43,141 nt of DNA from an uncultured Lentisphaeraceae bacterium. Lineage in GTDB: Bacteria; Verrucomicrobiota; Kiritimatiellia; RFP12; DVOR01. Each line of letters begins with the position of its first letter. Positions within the stretch are counted from its first letter, which is position 1. The stretch lies in NCBI GenBank assembly GCA_949282555.1, contig CASDPK010000019.1:1-43141 (forward strand), written 5' to 3'. Shown here piece after piece: positions 23,732 to 32,143 of the stretch. The notes beneath the pieces were generated by a model that was not told the DNA's origin, searched no databases, and was given only the letters and a program-made list of their open reading frames with translations. A program made the translations under genes and the position numbers.

Positions 23732-24527
23732 GGCGCTGGACATCCGCACGCGGCTGCTGATCTCGCTGGCCGTCTCGGGCGTGTCGATCTACCTGAGCGG
23801 CACGGGGCCGCTGCTGGCGCTCGGCGCGGCGACGCTGCTCTACGTGCTCACCTCGGGGCGCTACAAGGTCATCGTGGTCTCCTACCTGGCCGTCTGCGCG
23901 ATGATGGCCTTCACGGTGGGCGTGATCGTCGTCTCCTTCAGGATCGGCGAGTGGCTGGTGGCCGGCACGGCGTGGGAACGCTCAGTGGCGATGCTCAAGC
24001 CCGCGATGCTGGGCAACTTCCACACTCCTTTCCTGCGCATGATCCCGGCGCTCAACGTCCTGCTTGCCATCGGCCTGGATTTCTCGGTGCAGCGCTTCGT
24101 GGGGGCGATGAAGAGCCTGCGTCTGCCACGCGTGGCGTTGGTGCCGCTGATGGTCTTCTGCCGCTTCGTGCCGGAGTTCGTCGACGTCATCCACCAGCTG
24201 CGCGACGCGGTTCGGATGCGCGGCTTCTCCCTCAGTTTCGGCGCGGCGCTCCTCCACCCCGTCCAGGCGGTGCGGCTGACGGTGGTGCCGCTGACCGTCC
24301 GCACGCTCCGCATGGCCGACCACCTCTCCGTGGCCGCCGAGATGAAGCGCGTGGGCTACGCCCGGCGTCCCACGCAGCTGCTGGCCCTGCGCTTCGGGAG
24401 GGCCGACTTCGCGGCCCTTGCCGTCGCGGCCTGTTCCCTCGCCGCCATTTGCGCCTGGCAGGCCCTCATCCCCGCCACGCCCTACGGCCCCCGCGCCGTC
24501 CAAACGGAGGAGGCCGCCCATGAGTGA
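23706..24527 (+). CDS. ecfT: ECF transporter transmembrane T component
   Basis: This 273-residue protein has hydrophobic N-terminal helices (LLISLAVSGVSIYLSG, LLALGAATLLYVLT) and a cytoplasmic coupling region with the two short family motifs, DAVRMRGF (about 165) and AAEMKRVGY (about 212), which contact the ATPases. It links ATP hydrolysis to movement of the S component. The ATG at 23706 has GAGGGAG 8 nt upstream although it lies inside the preceding gene; a GTG at 23721 is the alternative. It overlaps the ATPase gene by 8 nt. Confidence 0.85.
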   Translation: MRALSVSSEALDIRTRLLISLAVSGVSIYLSGTGPLLALGAATLLYVLTSGRYKVIVVSYLAVCAMMAFTVGVIVVSFRIGEWLVAGTAWERSVAMLKPAMLGNFHTPFLRMIPALNVLLAIGLDFSVQRFVGAMKSLRLPRVALVPLMVFCRFVPEFVDVIHQLRDAVRMRGFSLSFGAALLHPVQAVRLTVVPLTVRTLRMADHLSVAAEMKRVGYARRPTQLLALRFGRADFAALAVAACSLAAICAWQALIPATPYGPRAVQTEEAAHE

Positions 24528-25962
24528 GTGGATGATCCGGGCCGAGGACGTGGCCTACCGCTATCCCTTCGCCGAGGCCCCCGCGCTGGAGGGCGTCTCC
24601 TTCCGTCTGCGGCGGGGCGAGGCCCTGCTCGTGACCGGCGCGAGCGGCTGCGGCAAATCGACCCTCCTGCGCCTGCTCAACGGCCTCATCCCCAACCATT
24701 ACAAAGGCGAGCTCACCGGCCGCCTCGACGTCGCCGGCGAACGCCTCCCCGTGCCGATGGAGGCGCTGGCCAAGCGCGTCGGGACCGTCCTCCAGAACCC
24801 CGACGAACAGTTCTTCGCCACCACCGTGGAGGAGGAGGTCGCCCTCACGCTCGAATGGCAATGCCGCCCGCGCGAGGAAATCCGCCGCCGGGCGGATGGC
24901 GCCCTGCGCGTCCTCGACCTCACCGACCTGGCCCGCCGCTCCGTCTTCACCCTCTCCTCCGGCGAGAAGCAAAAGACCACCCTCGCGTCCATCCTCGCCG
25001 CCGAGGCCGACCTGGTGGTGATGGACGAGCCGACGGCCAACCTCTCCCCCGAGGCCACCGAGGCGCTCGCCCGGCTCGTCCTCCGCCTCAAACGCCATGG
25101 CGTGACGCTCGTCATCGTCGACCACCGGCTCTACTGGCTCCGCGGCGTCCTCGACCGCCTCCTCGTGCTTGAGCGCGGCCGCGCCGTCTTCGCCGCCGAG
25201 CGGATGCCCGGCGGCGAGGACCCGCTCGACCTCCTGGCCGCCCACCCCGACGTCGCCCGCTGGGGGCTGCGCCGCGTGAGCGTCTCCCGCCCCGACCTGC
25301 CGCCCGCCGACACCTTCGGCGCGCCCGCCGTCGAGATCCGCGGCCTCGGCTTCCGCCATTCCAAAAAGGGCCGCGTCATTTTCCGCGACTTCTCCGCGCG
25401 CCTCCCGCGCGGCGCGGTCACGGCCGTCGTCGGCGCCAACGGCGCGGGCAAGACGACCCTTGCGCGGATTCTCTGCGGCCTGGCCAAGCCCCAGGCCGGC
25501 GAGATCCTCCACGAGGGGCGCGCCCTCCGCCGCCGCGACGTCCGCGCGCACGCCGCCTTCGTCATGCAGCAGATGGATATCCAGCTCTTCATGCGCACCG
25601 TCCGCGAGGAACTGCTCTTCTCCGCGCCGCGCGCGGTGCCCCGCGCCGACCGCGAGGCCGAGGCCGACCGCCTGCTGGGCGTTTTCGGCCTGGCGCATTT
25701 GGCCGGGCGCCACCCGCAATCCCTCTCCGGCGGCGAGAAGCAGCGCCTCGTCGTCGCCTGCGCGCTGATGAAGCGCCCCGCGCTGCTGATCCTGGACGAG
25801 CCCACCAGCGGGCTCGACGGCCGCAACATGCGCGTCATCGCCGCGCAGCTGGCGCAGTTCGCCCTCGACGGCGGCGCGGCCCTGCTCATCACCCACGACC
25901 TTGAACTGTTGGAACTGGTGGCCCAGTGCCAACTCCGCATCGAAAGGAACGAAACCCCATGA
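24520..25962 (+). CDS. ecfA: ECF transporter ATPase, two ATP-binding domains in one chain
   Basis: This 480-residue protein fuses two ABC ATPase domains. Domain 1 (about 5-245) has Walker A TGASGCGKST at 39-48, signature LSSGEKQK and Walker B LVVMDEPTANLS. Domain 2 (about 270-475) has Walker A VGANGAGKTT near 304-313, signature LSGGEKQR, Walker B LLILDEPTSGLD and an H-loop in ITHD. Many ECF systems use two separate chains, EcfA1 and EcfA2; here one polypeptide supplies both, indicating a dedicated rather than shared energising module. GGAGGAGG precedes the start, and the gene overlaps the T gene and the flavodoxin gene. Confidence 0.9.
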   Translation: MSEWMIRAEDVAYRYPFAEAPALEGVSFRLRRGEALLVTGASGCGKSTLLRLLNGLIPNHYKGELTGRLDVAGERLPVPMEALAKRVGTVLQNPDEQFFATTVEEEVALTLEWQCRPREEIRRRADGALRVLDLTDLARRSVFTLSSGEKQKTTLASILAAEADLVVMDEPTANLSPEATEALARLVLRLKRHGVTLVIVDHRLYWLRGVLDRLLVLERGRAVFAAERMPGGEDPLDLLAAHPDVARWGLRRVSVSRPDLPPADTFGAPAVEIRGLGFRHSKKGRVIFRDFSARLPRGAVTAVVGANGAGKTTLARILCGLAKPQAGEILHEGRALRRRDVRAHAAFVMQQMDIQLFMRTVREELLFSAPRAVPRADREAEADRLLGVFGLAHLAGRHPQSLSGGEKQRLVVACALMKRPALLILDEPTSGLDGRNMRVIAAQLAQFALDGGAALLITHDLELLELVAQCQLRIERNETP

Positions 25963-26471
25963 AAACGCTCGTCGTCTACTCCACCCTCACCGGCAACACC
26001 CAAAAAGTCGCCGAAGCCATCCAAAAGGCCCTCCCCGAAGGCACCGCGTGCCTTTCCGCCAAGGAGGCCCCCGACCCCGCCGCCTACGATTTCATCGCCA
26101 TGGGCTTTTGGGTGGACAAGGGCGGCCCCAACGCCGAAGCCGCCGCGTACATGAAGCGAATCGTCGGCAAAAAGGTCTTCACCTTCTTCACCCTTGGCGC
26201 AAATCCCGCCTCCCCGCACGCCAAGACGTGCGCCGAGAAGGCCCCCGCCGCCTATGGCGAAGGCACCGAACAGGTGGGCGCCTTTTGGTGCCAGGGCGCC
26301 ATCGACCCCAAGCTCATCGAATGGATGCGCAAGCAACCCGTCGGCGGCCCGCACTCCCCCACCCCGGAGGCCGAGGCGCGCTGGGCCGAGGCCGCCAAGC
26401 ACCCCAACGCCGCCGACCTTGAGGCCGCCGCCGTGGCCGCCCGCGACGCCTTCGCCAAGCTCTCCCGCTGA
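25959..26471 (+). CDS. bilS: Flavodoxin-family protein, BilS/HmuF-like
   Basis: This 170-residue flavodoxin fold has the FMN phosphate loop STLTGNTQ near residues 8-15, GFWVDKGGPN near 50 and FTLGANPASPHAKTC further on, a pattern I associate with the BilS flavodoxins next to tetrapyrrole reductases and with HmuF of Fusobacterium. It likely feeds electrons to the radical SAM enzyme or reduces the linear tetrapyrrole product. The start overlaps the ATPase stop (ATGA), so it is translationally coupled to the transporter. The name rests on recognisable motifs and context, not on an alignment. Confidence 0.75.
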   Translation: MKTLVVYSTLTGNTQKVAEAIQKALPEGTACLSAKEAPDPAAYDFIAMGFWVDKGGPNAEAAAYMKRIVGKKVFTFFTLGANPASPHAKTCAEKAPAAYGEGTEQVGAFWCQGAIDPKLIEWMRKQPVGGPHSPTPEAEARWAEAAKHPNAADLEAAAVAARDAFAKLSR

Positions 26472-26482
26472 TCTCCCACGCC

Positions 26483-26761
26483 ATGTCCGACGCAGCGACC
26501 AAAGCCGCCGAACGCATCCTTGCCGACCCCGAGGCCCGGCGTCTCAAGGCCCGGCTCTGTGCGCTGATTGACGACTTTCTCCTCCATGACGGCTTCGGCC
26601 ATTTGGAGCTCGACATGCGCATCCTCACCCGCCGGCAGAAGGAGTTCATCCTTCGGGCGGGGAAGGAATACCGCTTCGTCGTGGATTTCCTGAACGGTTC
26701 CCCGCAGTCCTCCTGCGAGACCGTGCGTTGCCCTTTAAGGGAAAGGGAACGCCCTTCGTGA
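26483..26761 (+). CDS. Small hypothetical protein after the flavodoxin
   Basis: This 92-residue soluble protein lies 11 nt after the flavodoxin stop. The stretch GHLELDMRILTRRQKEF followed by ILRAGKEYRFVVDF looks like a genuine folded core, while the last 20 residues (from about LNGSPQSS) are compositionally odd and overlap a hairpin at 26726-26751. No clear ribosome-binding site precedes the ATG. I do not recognise a family. It may be the last gene of the haem operon; the true end or start could differ. Confidence 0.5.
   Translation: MSDAATKAAERILADPEARRLKARLCALIDDFLLHDGFGHLELDMRILTRRQKEFILRAGKEYRFVVDFLNGSPQSSCETVRCPLRERERPS
26726..26751 (+). terminator. Hairpin between haem and pilus operons
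   Basis: CGTTGCCCTTT and AAAGGGAACG pair with one bulged base around an AAGGG loop. It falls inside the last codons of the small hypothetical gene. There is no T-run, so it would be at most a weak terminator separating the two operons. Confidence 0.3.
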
Positions 26762-26835
26762 ACAACCCCCGCCGCAGACGCGGCGAACCCAAGGGCGGGT
26801 GGGCCGCCGACACCCATGACACAAGGAATGACACC

Positions 26836-28008
26836 ATGAAACACACCAACCGCAACGCAGGGTTCACCCTCATCGAACTCCTCGTCGTCGTCGCCATCAT
26901 CGCCGTCATCGGCGCCGGCGTCGCCGTCACCTACCGCAATCTCGACGAAAAGGCGCAGACCGCGATGGAAATCTCGGATTGCTCGATCCTCAAGAAGACC
27001 ATCGCGCACTGGAGCGCCATCAACGACGGAAAACTCCCCGACGGGCTCGACTCCCTCGTCGCCACCGACGGGAAACTCTATTCCACCATGCCTGCGCTGA
27101 TGGACAGCGACGAACCCGCCGGCGACGCCTCCATGGGCGTGAACGGCCCGCTGGGCTACACGCTCTCCGTCGAGACGGCCCCGGAAGTCGTGCTCAGCAA
27201 CCTCTCCTCCGCCGGGATCACCCACGTCTACCGCCACCTCCTCGGCGATGAGAACGTCAATGGCAACGCCAACGATTCCACATGGTCGAACGGCGAGATG
27301 ACCGTCACGTTGCCGCCGATGATGGGCGGCGGGGAAGAGACCATGACCACCGGCGAAGTGGACACCTCCAAGACGCTCTTCACCCTCACCGAGGGGGGCG
27401 ATTCCCAAATGGAGACCGCGCAAAAGTTGGTGGACGACGAATGTTCTTACACTGACACCGACTGGCCGGCCGACGGCTACGTCGCGGCGGATGGGGTGAA
27501 CTACGCCTCTTATTCCGACTATGTGGCCGCCAAAACCGAAGCCGAGGCGCTGGTCGCCGCACCCGTCACCGACAAACTGGCCTTCATCTGGGCCGGCAGT
27601 GGTGCCAACCAGGGCGGCATTCCCATGCCGATGAACATGTCCGAGGAGATCATCACGAACTGCGGCCTCACCGCCGCCGACGTGGCCGACCCCACCAAGG
27701 ACGTCAGCTCGGAAATCGCCGCCGGGAAGAAATGCTACCTCGTGGCCATGGGCTTGGGCCGCTTCGCCTCCATCTACAGCAGCAAATCCATCCGCGTGGA
27801 CGCCCCCGCCTACGGAAAGCGCAACGGCCAGAGCAAGGCCTACTACAACCGTTACCTCGTGCTCATCCGCGTGCCGCTGGAGACGTATGACTCCATGACC
27901 GGCTCGACGGTGCTTCCCTCCGTGGCCGACGTCCTCACGCCTCAGGGCTACTCCGTCGCCGCGCTGCGCGACAAGTACATCGACGACGAGGAGCGCATCA
28001 AAGACTGA
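26836..28008 (+). CDS. Type IV pilin-like protein, first and probably major pilin
   Basis: This 390-residue protein starts with a class III signal (MKHTNRNAG cleaved before FTLIELLVVVAIIAVIGAG), with the conserved Glu5 of the mature protein. A long soluble domain follows, unusually large for a pilin (typical length 130-180). It has many acidic and Ser/Thr residues and a central stretch of Asp/Asn/Thr (DENVNGNANDSTWSNGEM) that could bind calcium. The start is fixed by AAGGA 8 nt upstream. It heads the pilus operon and is followed by a very strong GC hairpin, which suggests higher expression than the downstream genes. It could also act as an adhesin-bearing pseudopilin. Confidence 0.85.
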   Translation: MKHTNRNAGFTLIELLVVVAIIAVIGAGVAVTYRNLDEKAQTAMEISDCSILKKTIAHWSAINDGKLPDGLDSLVATDGKLYSTMPALMDSDEPAGDASMGVNGPLGYTLSVETAPEVVLSNLSSAGITHVYRHLLGDENVNGNANDSTWSNGEMTVTLPPMMGGGEETMTTGEVDTSKTLFTLTEGGDSQMETAQKLVDDECSYTDTDWPADGYVAADGVNYASYSDYVAAKTEAEALVAAPVTDKLAFIWAGSGANQGGIPMPMNMSEEIITNCGLTAADVADPTKDVSSEIAAGKKCYLVAMGLGRFASIYSSKSIRVDAPAYGKRNGQSKAYYNRYLVLIRVPLETYDSMTGSTVLPSVADVLTPQGYSVAALRDKYIDDEERIKD

Positions 28009-28023
28009 ACAAAGCAAAACGCT

Positions 28024-28057
28024 CCCGGCGGGGCGGTTCTCTCCCCGCCCCGCCGGG
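28024..28057 (+). terminator. Strong intra-operon hairpin after the first pilin gene
   Basis: A perfect 13-bp GC stem (28024-28036 with 28045-28057, 8-nt loop) lies 16 nt after the first pilin stop. It is followed by ATATTCCCC with no T-run. It would protect the upstream pilin mRNA or reduce read-through rather than fully end transcription. Confidence 0.6.
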
Positions 28058-28090
28058 ATATTCCCCTTCCCCTGCCGAAAAGGATCTCCC

Positions 28091-28960
28091 ATGTCCGGAA
28101 GCACGCTCCGCGCCGGCTTCACGCTGATTGAACTGTTGCTGGTCATCGCCATCGTCGCGGTGGTCGGCGCAGGCGTGGCCGTCACCTACGGGCACGACAT
28201 GCTGGCCCGTGCCCGCCGCCAAGTGACCCTTCGGGAAATGGGCAACCTCCGCGACGCCTTCGGCCGCTTTCACGACGACAACCTGCCCCGCCTGCTGCGC
28301 GGGCTCTCCACCCCCGAAGGCGCGACCCTCCCAGAGACCTTCCGTAGCGGCCCATACGCGGTGGACACGGTCTCGGGCGCGGTGGAAGGCGACAATCGCC
28401 TCTATGGGATGCTGGAAAGCTACGAGCGCTTCGGCCTGTGGCCGCTCCTGCAACCCTCCGCGACCGACGCCGCAGGCGACCGTTTCGAGGCGGATCGTTT
28501 CATCGTCTTTGACGACTTCGACCCCGTGACGGGCGAAGGCTGGCAGGGCCCCTACGTGACGACGGTCTCGGCGGAAGCGCGGACGGAGGATTTCCACGGC
28601 GAGTCGTCCAACGTCGTGCTGCCGCAACCGCGCACACGCTACGGAGGCCTCTACCGCGTGGTCTACTACGAACACTGCAACGATGCGGGCGACCCCGCCG
28701 AACCGGTCTACCGACGCCTCTTTCTCGTCTGCGCGGAGCAACCGGAGAAGTGGGAGGCCTTCGCGATTGAGAACAGCGGCGACACGCGCACGGGGCTGGG
28801 CCTGCTGACGGGCAACCGCCGGATGGGCGAGACGGCCTCGGGCAACGCATGGTACGGCTATCCGCTGGATCTCACCACCGGCACCCTCAAAACGGCCTAT
28901 GACGCCGCCCACGGACTCTTCATCGTGGAACTGCTCAATCTCGACGACTGGAGGCGATAA
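28091..28960 (+). CDS. Type IV pilin-like/pseudopilin protein 2
   Basis: This 289-residue protein has a short basic leader (MSGSTLRAG) and the cleavage/methylation helix FTLIELLLVIAIVAVVGAGV. The following helix (MLARARRQVTLREMGNLRDAFGRF) and a large soluble domain of unknown type complete it. AAGGA lies 8 nt before the ATG. It is probably a minor pilin or tip component assembled by PilB/PilC. Its N-terminal 30 residues closely resemble those of the first pilin, suggesting duplication followed by divergence of the soluble part. Confidence 0.85.
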   Translation: MSGSTLRAGFTLIELLLVIAIVAVVGAGVAVTYGHDMLARARRQVTLREMGNLRDAFGRFHDDNLPRLLRGLSTPEGATLPETFRSGPYAVDTVSGAVEGDNRLYGMLESYERFGLWPLLQPSATDAAGDRFEADRFIVFDDFDPVTGEGWQGPYVTTVSAEARTEDFHGESSNVVLPQPRTRYGGLYRVVYYEHCNDAGDPAEPVYRRLFLVCAEQPEKWEAFAIENSGDTRTGLGLLTGNRRMGETASGNAWYGYPLDLTTGTLKTAYDAAHGLFIVELLNLDDWRR

Positions 28961-28961
28961 G

Positions 28962-29978
28962 ATGAACCACCCTCCGCAACGCGGCATGACGCTGGTGGAG
29001 CTGTTGGTCGTGCTGGCCATCATGGCGGGGCTTGCCGTGGCCATCGGCACGCAAGCCTCCGCCCTCCGCGAACGTGCCCGCGCCGAACGCACCGCCCGCG
29101 ACGCCGAAGCCATGGCCGAGGCCCTGCGGCGCGCCGATGGGCTGAGCCTCGTCTCCGACCTCGGCCGCGCCCCGAACACCGCGGAGGAGCTCTGCCTCCT
29201 CTTCGGCAATGCCTTTGTCCGAAACGCGCCCGGCACGGACGGCGAAGGCAATCCCATCGTCACCACCGACCTCCCAAGCGTTCCCGGATTTTCGCTGTTG
29301 TCCGCCGACCTGCCGCCGACACTTCCCGCCGCCGACACCGTCCCGACCTACCCTGCGACCGCACTCGCCGCCTTCGGCGGATTCACCGCCCGTTTCGGCG
29401 GGATTTCCCTGGGGGCGGGGTGGCGCGGCCCCTACTGCGAGGGGGCGGCGCTCGCCTCGGAGACGGCCGACGCCGCCGCCATGCCCGTGCTGCGCGATGG
29501 GTTCGGCGGGCCATGGGAGGTACAGACCGACGCCGCCTCGGGCGCCCTGACGGCGCTGGTGAGCCGGGGCCGTGACCGCCGAGTGGACACGGTTGCCGGT
29601 GGCGCCCACGTGGCGTGGCAGGATCGCGACCGCACCTTTCCCCTCAATCTCTCCTCCACGTCGCTCACGGTGAACGTGAATGTCTCCGACGGCGCGGCCG
29701 TCACACGTCTGCACGTCTTCATCTATCAGCCCCTGCTCACGGTGCCGAATGCCGGCGATCCCTCGCTGACCTTGGCCTGCCGGTATTATGACGCCGCGAA
29801 CGCCGAGGCCCTGACGGCCACGGAGGGCCTCACCCACGGCCTCCGCGCCGTCTATGTCTGCGCCGAGACCGACGCCGGCGCACGGGCAGCGCCGCCGCGG
29901 GAACTGCTCCTCCGGCCGGGGAACAACGCCCTTTCGCTCACCTTGCACCCGCTCACCGCCTATCCTGCGAGTCCCTGA
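28962..29978 (+). CDS. Type IV pilin-like/pseudopilin protein 3
   Basis: This 338-residue protein has leader MNHPPQRG and helix MTLVELLVVLAIMAGLAVAIG, so the mature N-terminal residue would be Met, as in many pseudopilins. A helical stretch (ERARAERTARDAEAMAEALRRAD) leads into a long soluble domain with a beta-rich C-terminus. It begins 1 nt after the previous stop with GGAGG upstream, so it is tightly co-translated. It is a probable minor pilin; the function of its large head is unknown. Confidence 0.82.
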   Translation: MNHPPQRGMTLVELLVVLAIMAGLAVAIGTQASALRERARAERTARDAEAMAEALRRADGLSLVSDLGRAPNTAEELCLLFGNAFVRNAPGTDGEGNPIVTTDLPSVPGFSLLSADLPPTLPAADTVPTYPATALAAFGGFTARFGGISLGAGWRGPYCEGAALASETADAAAMPVLRDGFGGPWEVQTDAASGALTALVSRGRDRRVDTVAGGAHVAWQDRDRTFPLNLSSTSLTVNVNVSDGAAVTRLHVFIYQPLLTVPNAGDPSLTLACRYYDAANAEALTATEGLTHGLRAVYVCAETDAGARAAPPRELLLRPGNNALSLTLHPLTAYPASP

Positions 29979-29981
29979 CCC

Positions 29982-31331
29982 ATGGCCAAGCGCACCCTTT
30001 CCCGCGTTCCCGCGGTGCTGATCCACGATGGCGTCCGCTGGAGCCTTCCCGGCGACCCGGGGCAATGCCTTCCCGGCGCCCCCAACGAACCCCCGGAAGC
30101 CCTCCTCGCCGCCCTCGCCCAAACCCACCGAAGCGTCCGCTTCCTGCTCTCCTGCGACCTTCGCCGGGCGGAAATCGCCTTCCCGCCGCGTCTGCGCCGC
30201 TCCGAACGTCACGCCCTGCTCGCGCAGGAAATGGCCGATCGCTCGGGCGCAGACCCCGAGACACTCCTTTGCACGGAGATCGCCGGCGGGGCTGGGGCCT
30301 CCTCCGCCGTGCTGATGGGAGCCTTCGAGCGCGACGCCGTGGAGGCCCTCTGGAGGCGAACGGAGGCCGCGGGGCTCCGCTTTGGCGGGGTGGCGGCACT
30401 GGAGCTCGCCTGCTTGGCCGCATGGCGGCGGCGTTCCCCCACGGGGCAATCGTTGGTTTTGGTGGGGCAAGGGCAGATGCTCGTCGTCCCGCCACCGCCG
30501 GGAGAGCCCACGCCCGCGACGGGCGGGCTTCGCCACGCGGCCGACGACATCGCCGGTTGGCTGACCCGCTTCTCCCGAGGCGCGGCACGAAGCCTCCATC
30601 CCGAAACGCCCCTGCGCGTCGTCGCGCTGGGGGAAGACGCGATGGGTCGGACGCTGACCGAACGGCTGAGCCTGAGTGAAGGGTTCGCGGCCGCGCAAAG
30701 CCTGCCGTCCGCCCCCTTGCTTGCCGAGGCCGCGCACCTTGTGGCGGGGGTGCGTCCCAACCGTGCGGGGGAAGCCGTGCCGCTGGAGAATCCGCACGAA
30801 CCGCGGAAGCGCTTCTCGAATGGTTGGATCGTGGCCCCCTGCGCCGTGTTGCTGGCGTTGCCCTTTCTCTATGGATGGGCGGAAGACCTCCGCCTCTCCG
30901 CGGCCACCCGCCGTTATCAGCGCGAAGCCACCCGTTATCTGCCGCTTGAAAAGGCGATTCAGACCGCCCGTGCGCGGAAAGAGGCCGCCCAGCGCGCGTT
31001 GTCCGCCGAAGAGAATCTCCAACGCACCCTGGCCGAACGGCGGCGCCCGCTGGCGGCCTTCATCCACGCGGCCTATTTCTTCTGCCGCCATGCGGGGGCC
31101 TCGGTGTTGCTGGAATCGTTGGAAGAGCGCGATGGGCGGGTGACGGCCCGGGGAACGTTCGCGGACCGTGAGGACGGCGTCCGGATGGAGGCCGCGTTGC
31201 TGGCCTTCGCGGCGGAGGTGGGGCTGCGCGTGGCGGAGACCTCCGTCTCCGCCGGGAACGACGCCGAGGGGCTGCCCCTGTCGCGCTTCGTCTATGTCCT
31301 CGATTCCACCTATCTTGGGGAGAAACGATGA
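29982..31331 (+). CDS. PilM/PilN-like (GspL-like) inner-membrane assembly protein
   Basis: This 449-residue protein has an N-terminal half (to about 260) that resembles a degenerate actin-like PilM/GspL cytoplasmic domain. It has a single membrane helix (WIVAPCAVLLALPFLYGWA, about 283-301), then a coiled coil (AIQTARARKEAAQRALSAEE) and a small periplasmic alpha/beta domain like PilN/GspL (FIHAAYFFCRHAGASVLLES onward). In most type IV pilus systems PilM and PilN are two proteins; here both roles appear fused as in GspL. It should link the PilB/PilC motor to PilO/PilP. Sequence similarity is weak, so the call rests mostly on architecture and position. Confidence 0.65.
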   Translation: MAKRTLSRVPAVLIHDGVRWSLPGDPGQCLPGAPNEPPEALLAALAQTHRSVRFLLSCDLRRAEIAFPPRLRRSERHALLAQEMADRSGADPETLLCTEIAGGAGASSAVLMGAFERDAVEALWRRTEAAGLRFGGVAALELACLAAWRRRSPTGQSLVLVGQGQMLVVPPPPGEPTPATGGLRHAADDIAGWLTRFSRGAARSLHPETPLRVVALGEDAMGRTLTERLSLSEGFAAAQSLPSAPLLAEAAHLVAGVRPNRAGEAVPLENPHEPRKRFSNGWIVAPCAVLLALPFLYGWAEDLRLSAATRRYQREATRYLPLEKAIQTARARKEAAQRALSAEENLQRTLAERRRPLAAFIHAAYFFCRHAGASVLLESLEERDGRVTARGTFADREDGVRMEAALLAFAAEVGLRVAETSVSAGNDAEGLPLSRFVYVLDSTYLGEKR

Positions 31332-32143
31332 ACGCGACCTTCCTCTCCGCGACGAACAGTTGGCATTGGCTCGGGGCGGCGCTGGCCGTCAGCGGGGCCA
31401 TCTCCGCCGCGCTGTGGCGAAGCGAAGCCCGCCATCTGGCAACCGAACACGCCCCCGAATGGACGCGGCAAGCCCGCCATTTGGAGGATCTGCGGATGTT
31501 GGACCCCAGCCAGGCGGAAACGTTGGATCGGCAGACGGACGCCCTGAACGAACGCCTGAAGGCGCTGAAGGCCGAGGTGGCCGCCGCCGGGTTCGCCCCC
31601 ATCCCCACGGGCAACGCCGCCGTGCTGGAAACCAAGCACGCCCTTGACCAAACGCTGACCCGGCACCATCTGCGCATCGTGGACAGCGCGGTGAGCGTCG
31701 CCGTCGAGGCCCCGGTGCGCCGCGGGGAGCCGAGAACCGCCCAAAAGGCCACGCTCCCCCCTTCCGCCGCGGCGTACGAACGGCAGGTTCGGCAGATGGC
31801 CGCCGCGATCGATCCCGCGATGCGGGCGGACTTTCTGCGGGACGCCGAACGGAAGATCGCCCAACTCAAAGCCGCCGAAGCCCGCCGCGCGAAAACCGCC
31901 CAAGCGACGGCAAAACCGCAGGCCCCGGCCGTCGCGCCGCGAGCCTCCGCCAAACCGCCCTTCAAAACCGAATCCGTGGCCTACGCCGTGGAGGGGGACT
32001 TCCGCGACATGTTCCGCTTCCTGGTGGAAGAATCCTTCCGAAAGCCCGCCCACCACCTGTGCGGTTTCTCCGTCGCCAAGGCACCCGACAAGACGGGAGG
32101 CCCCATGCGCATGACCTTCACCCTCCAAATCAACACGCGATGA
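31328..32143 (+). CDS. PilO/GspM-like inner-membrane protein
   Basis: This 271-residue protein has one N-terminal membrane helix (WLGAALAVSGAISAALW, about 14-30), a coiled coil with many Gln, Glu and Leu (TLDRQTDALNERLKALKAEV), an Ala/Lys/Pro-rich linker and a C-terminal ferredoxin-like fold segment (TESVAYAVEGDFRDMFRFL). This matches PilO, which dimerises with PilN in the alignment complex. It overlaps the genes on both sides by 4 nt. A middle Ala-rich insert makes it longer than usual PilO (about 200). Confidence 0.65.
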   Translation: MNATFLSATNSWHWLGAALAVSGAISAALWRSEARHLATEHAPEWTRQARHLEDLRMLDPSQAETLDRQTDALNERLKALKAEVAAAGFAPIPTGNAAVLETKHALDQTLTRHHLRIVDSAVSVAVEAPVRRGEPRTAQKATLPPSAAAYERQVRQMAAAIDPAMRADFLRDAERKIAQLKAAEARRAKTAQATAKPQAPAVAPRASAKPPFKTESVAYAVEGDFRDMFRFLVEESFRKPAHHLCGFSVAKAPDKTGGPMRMTFTLQINTR

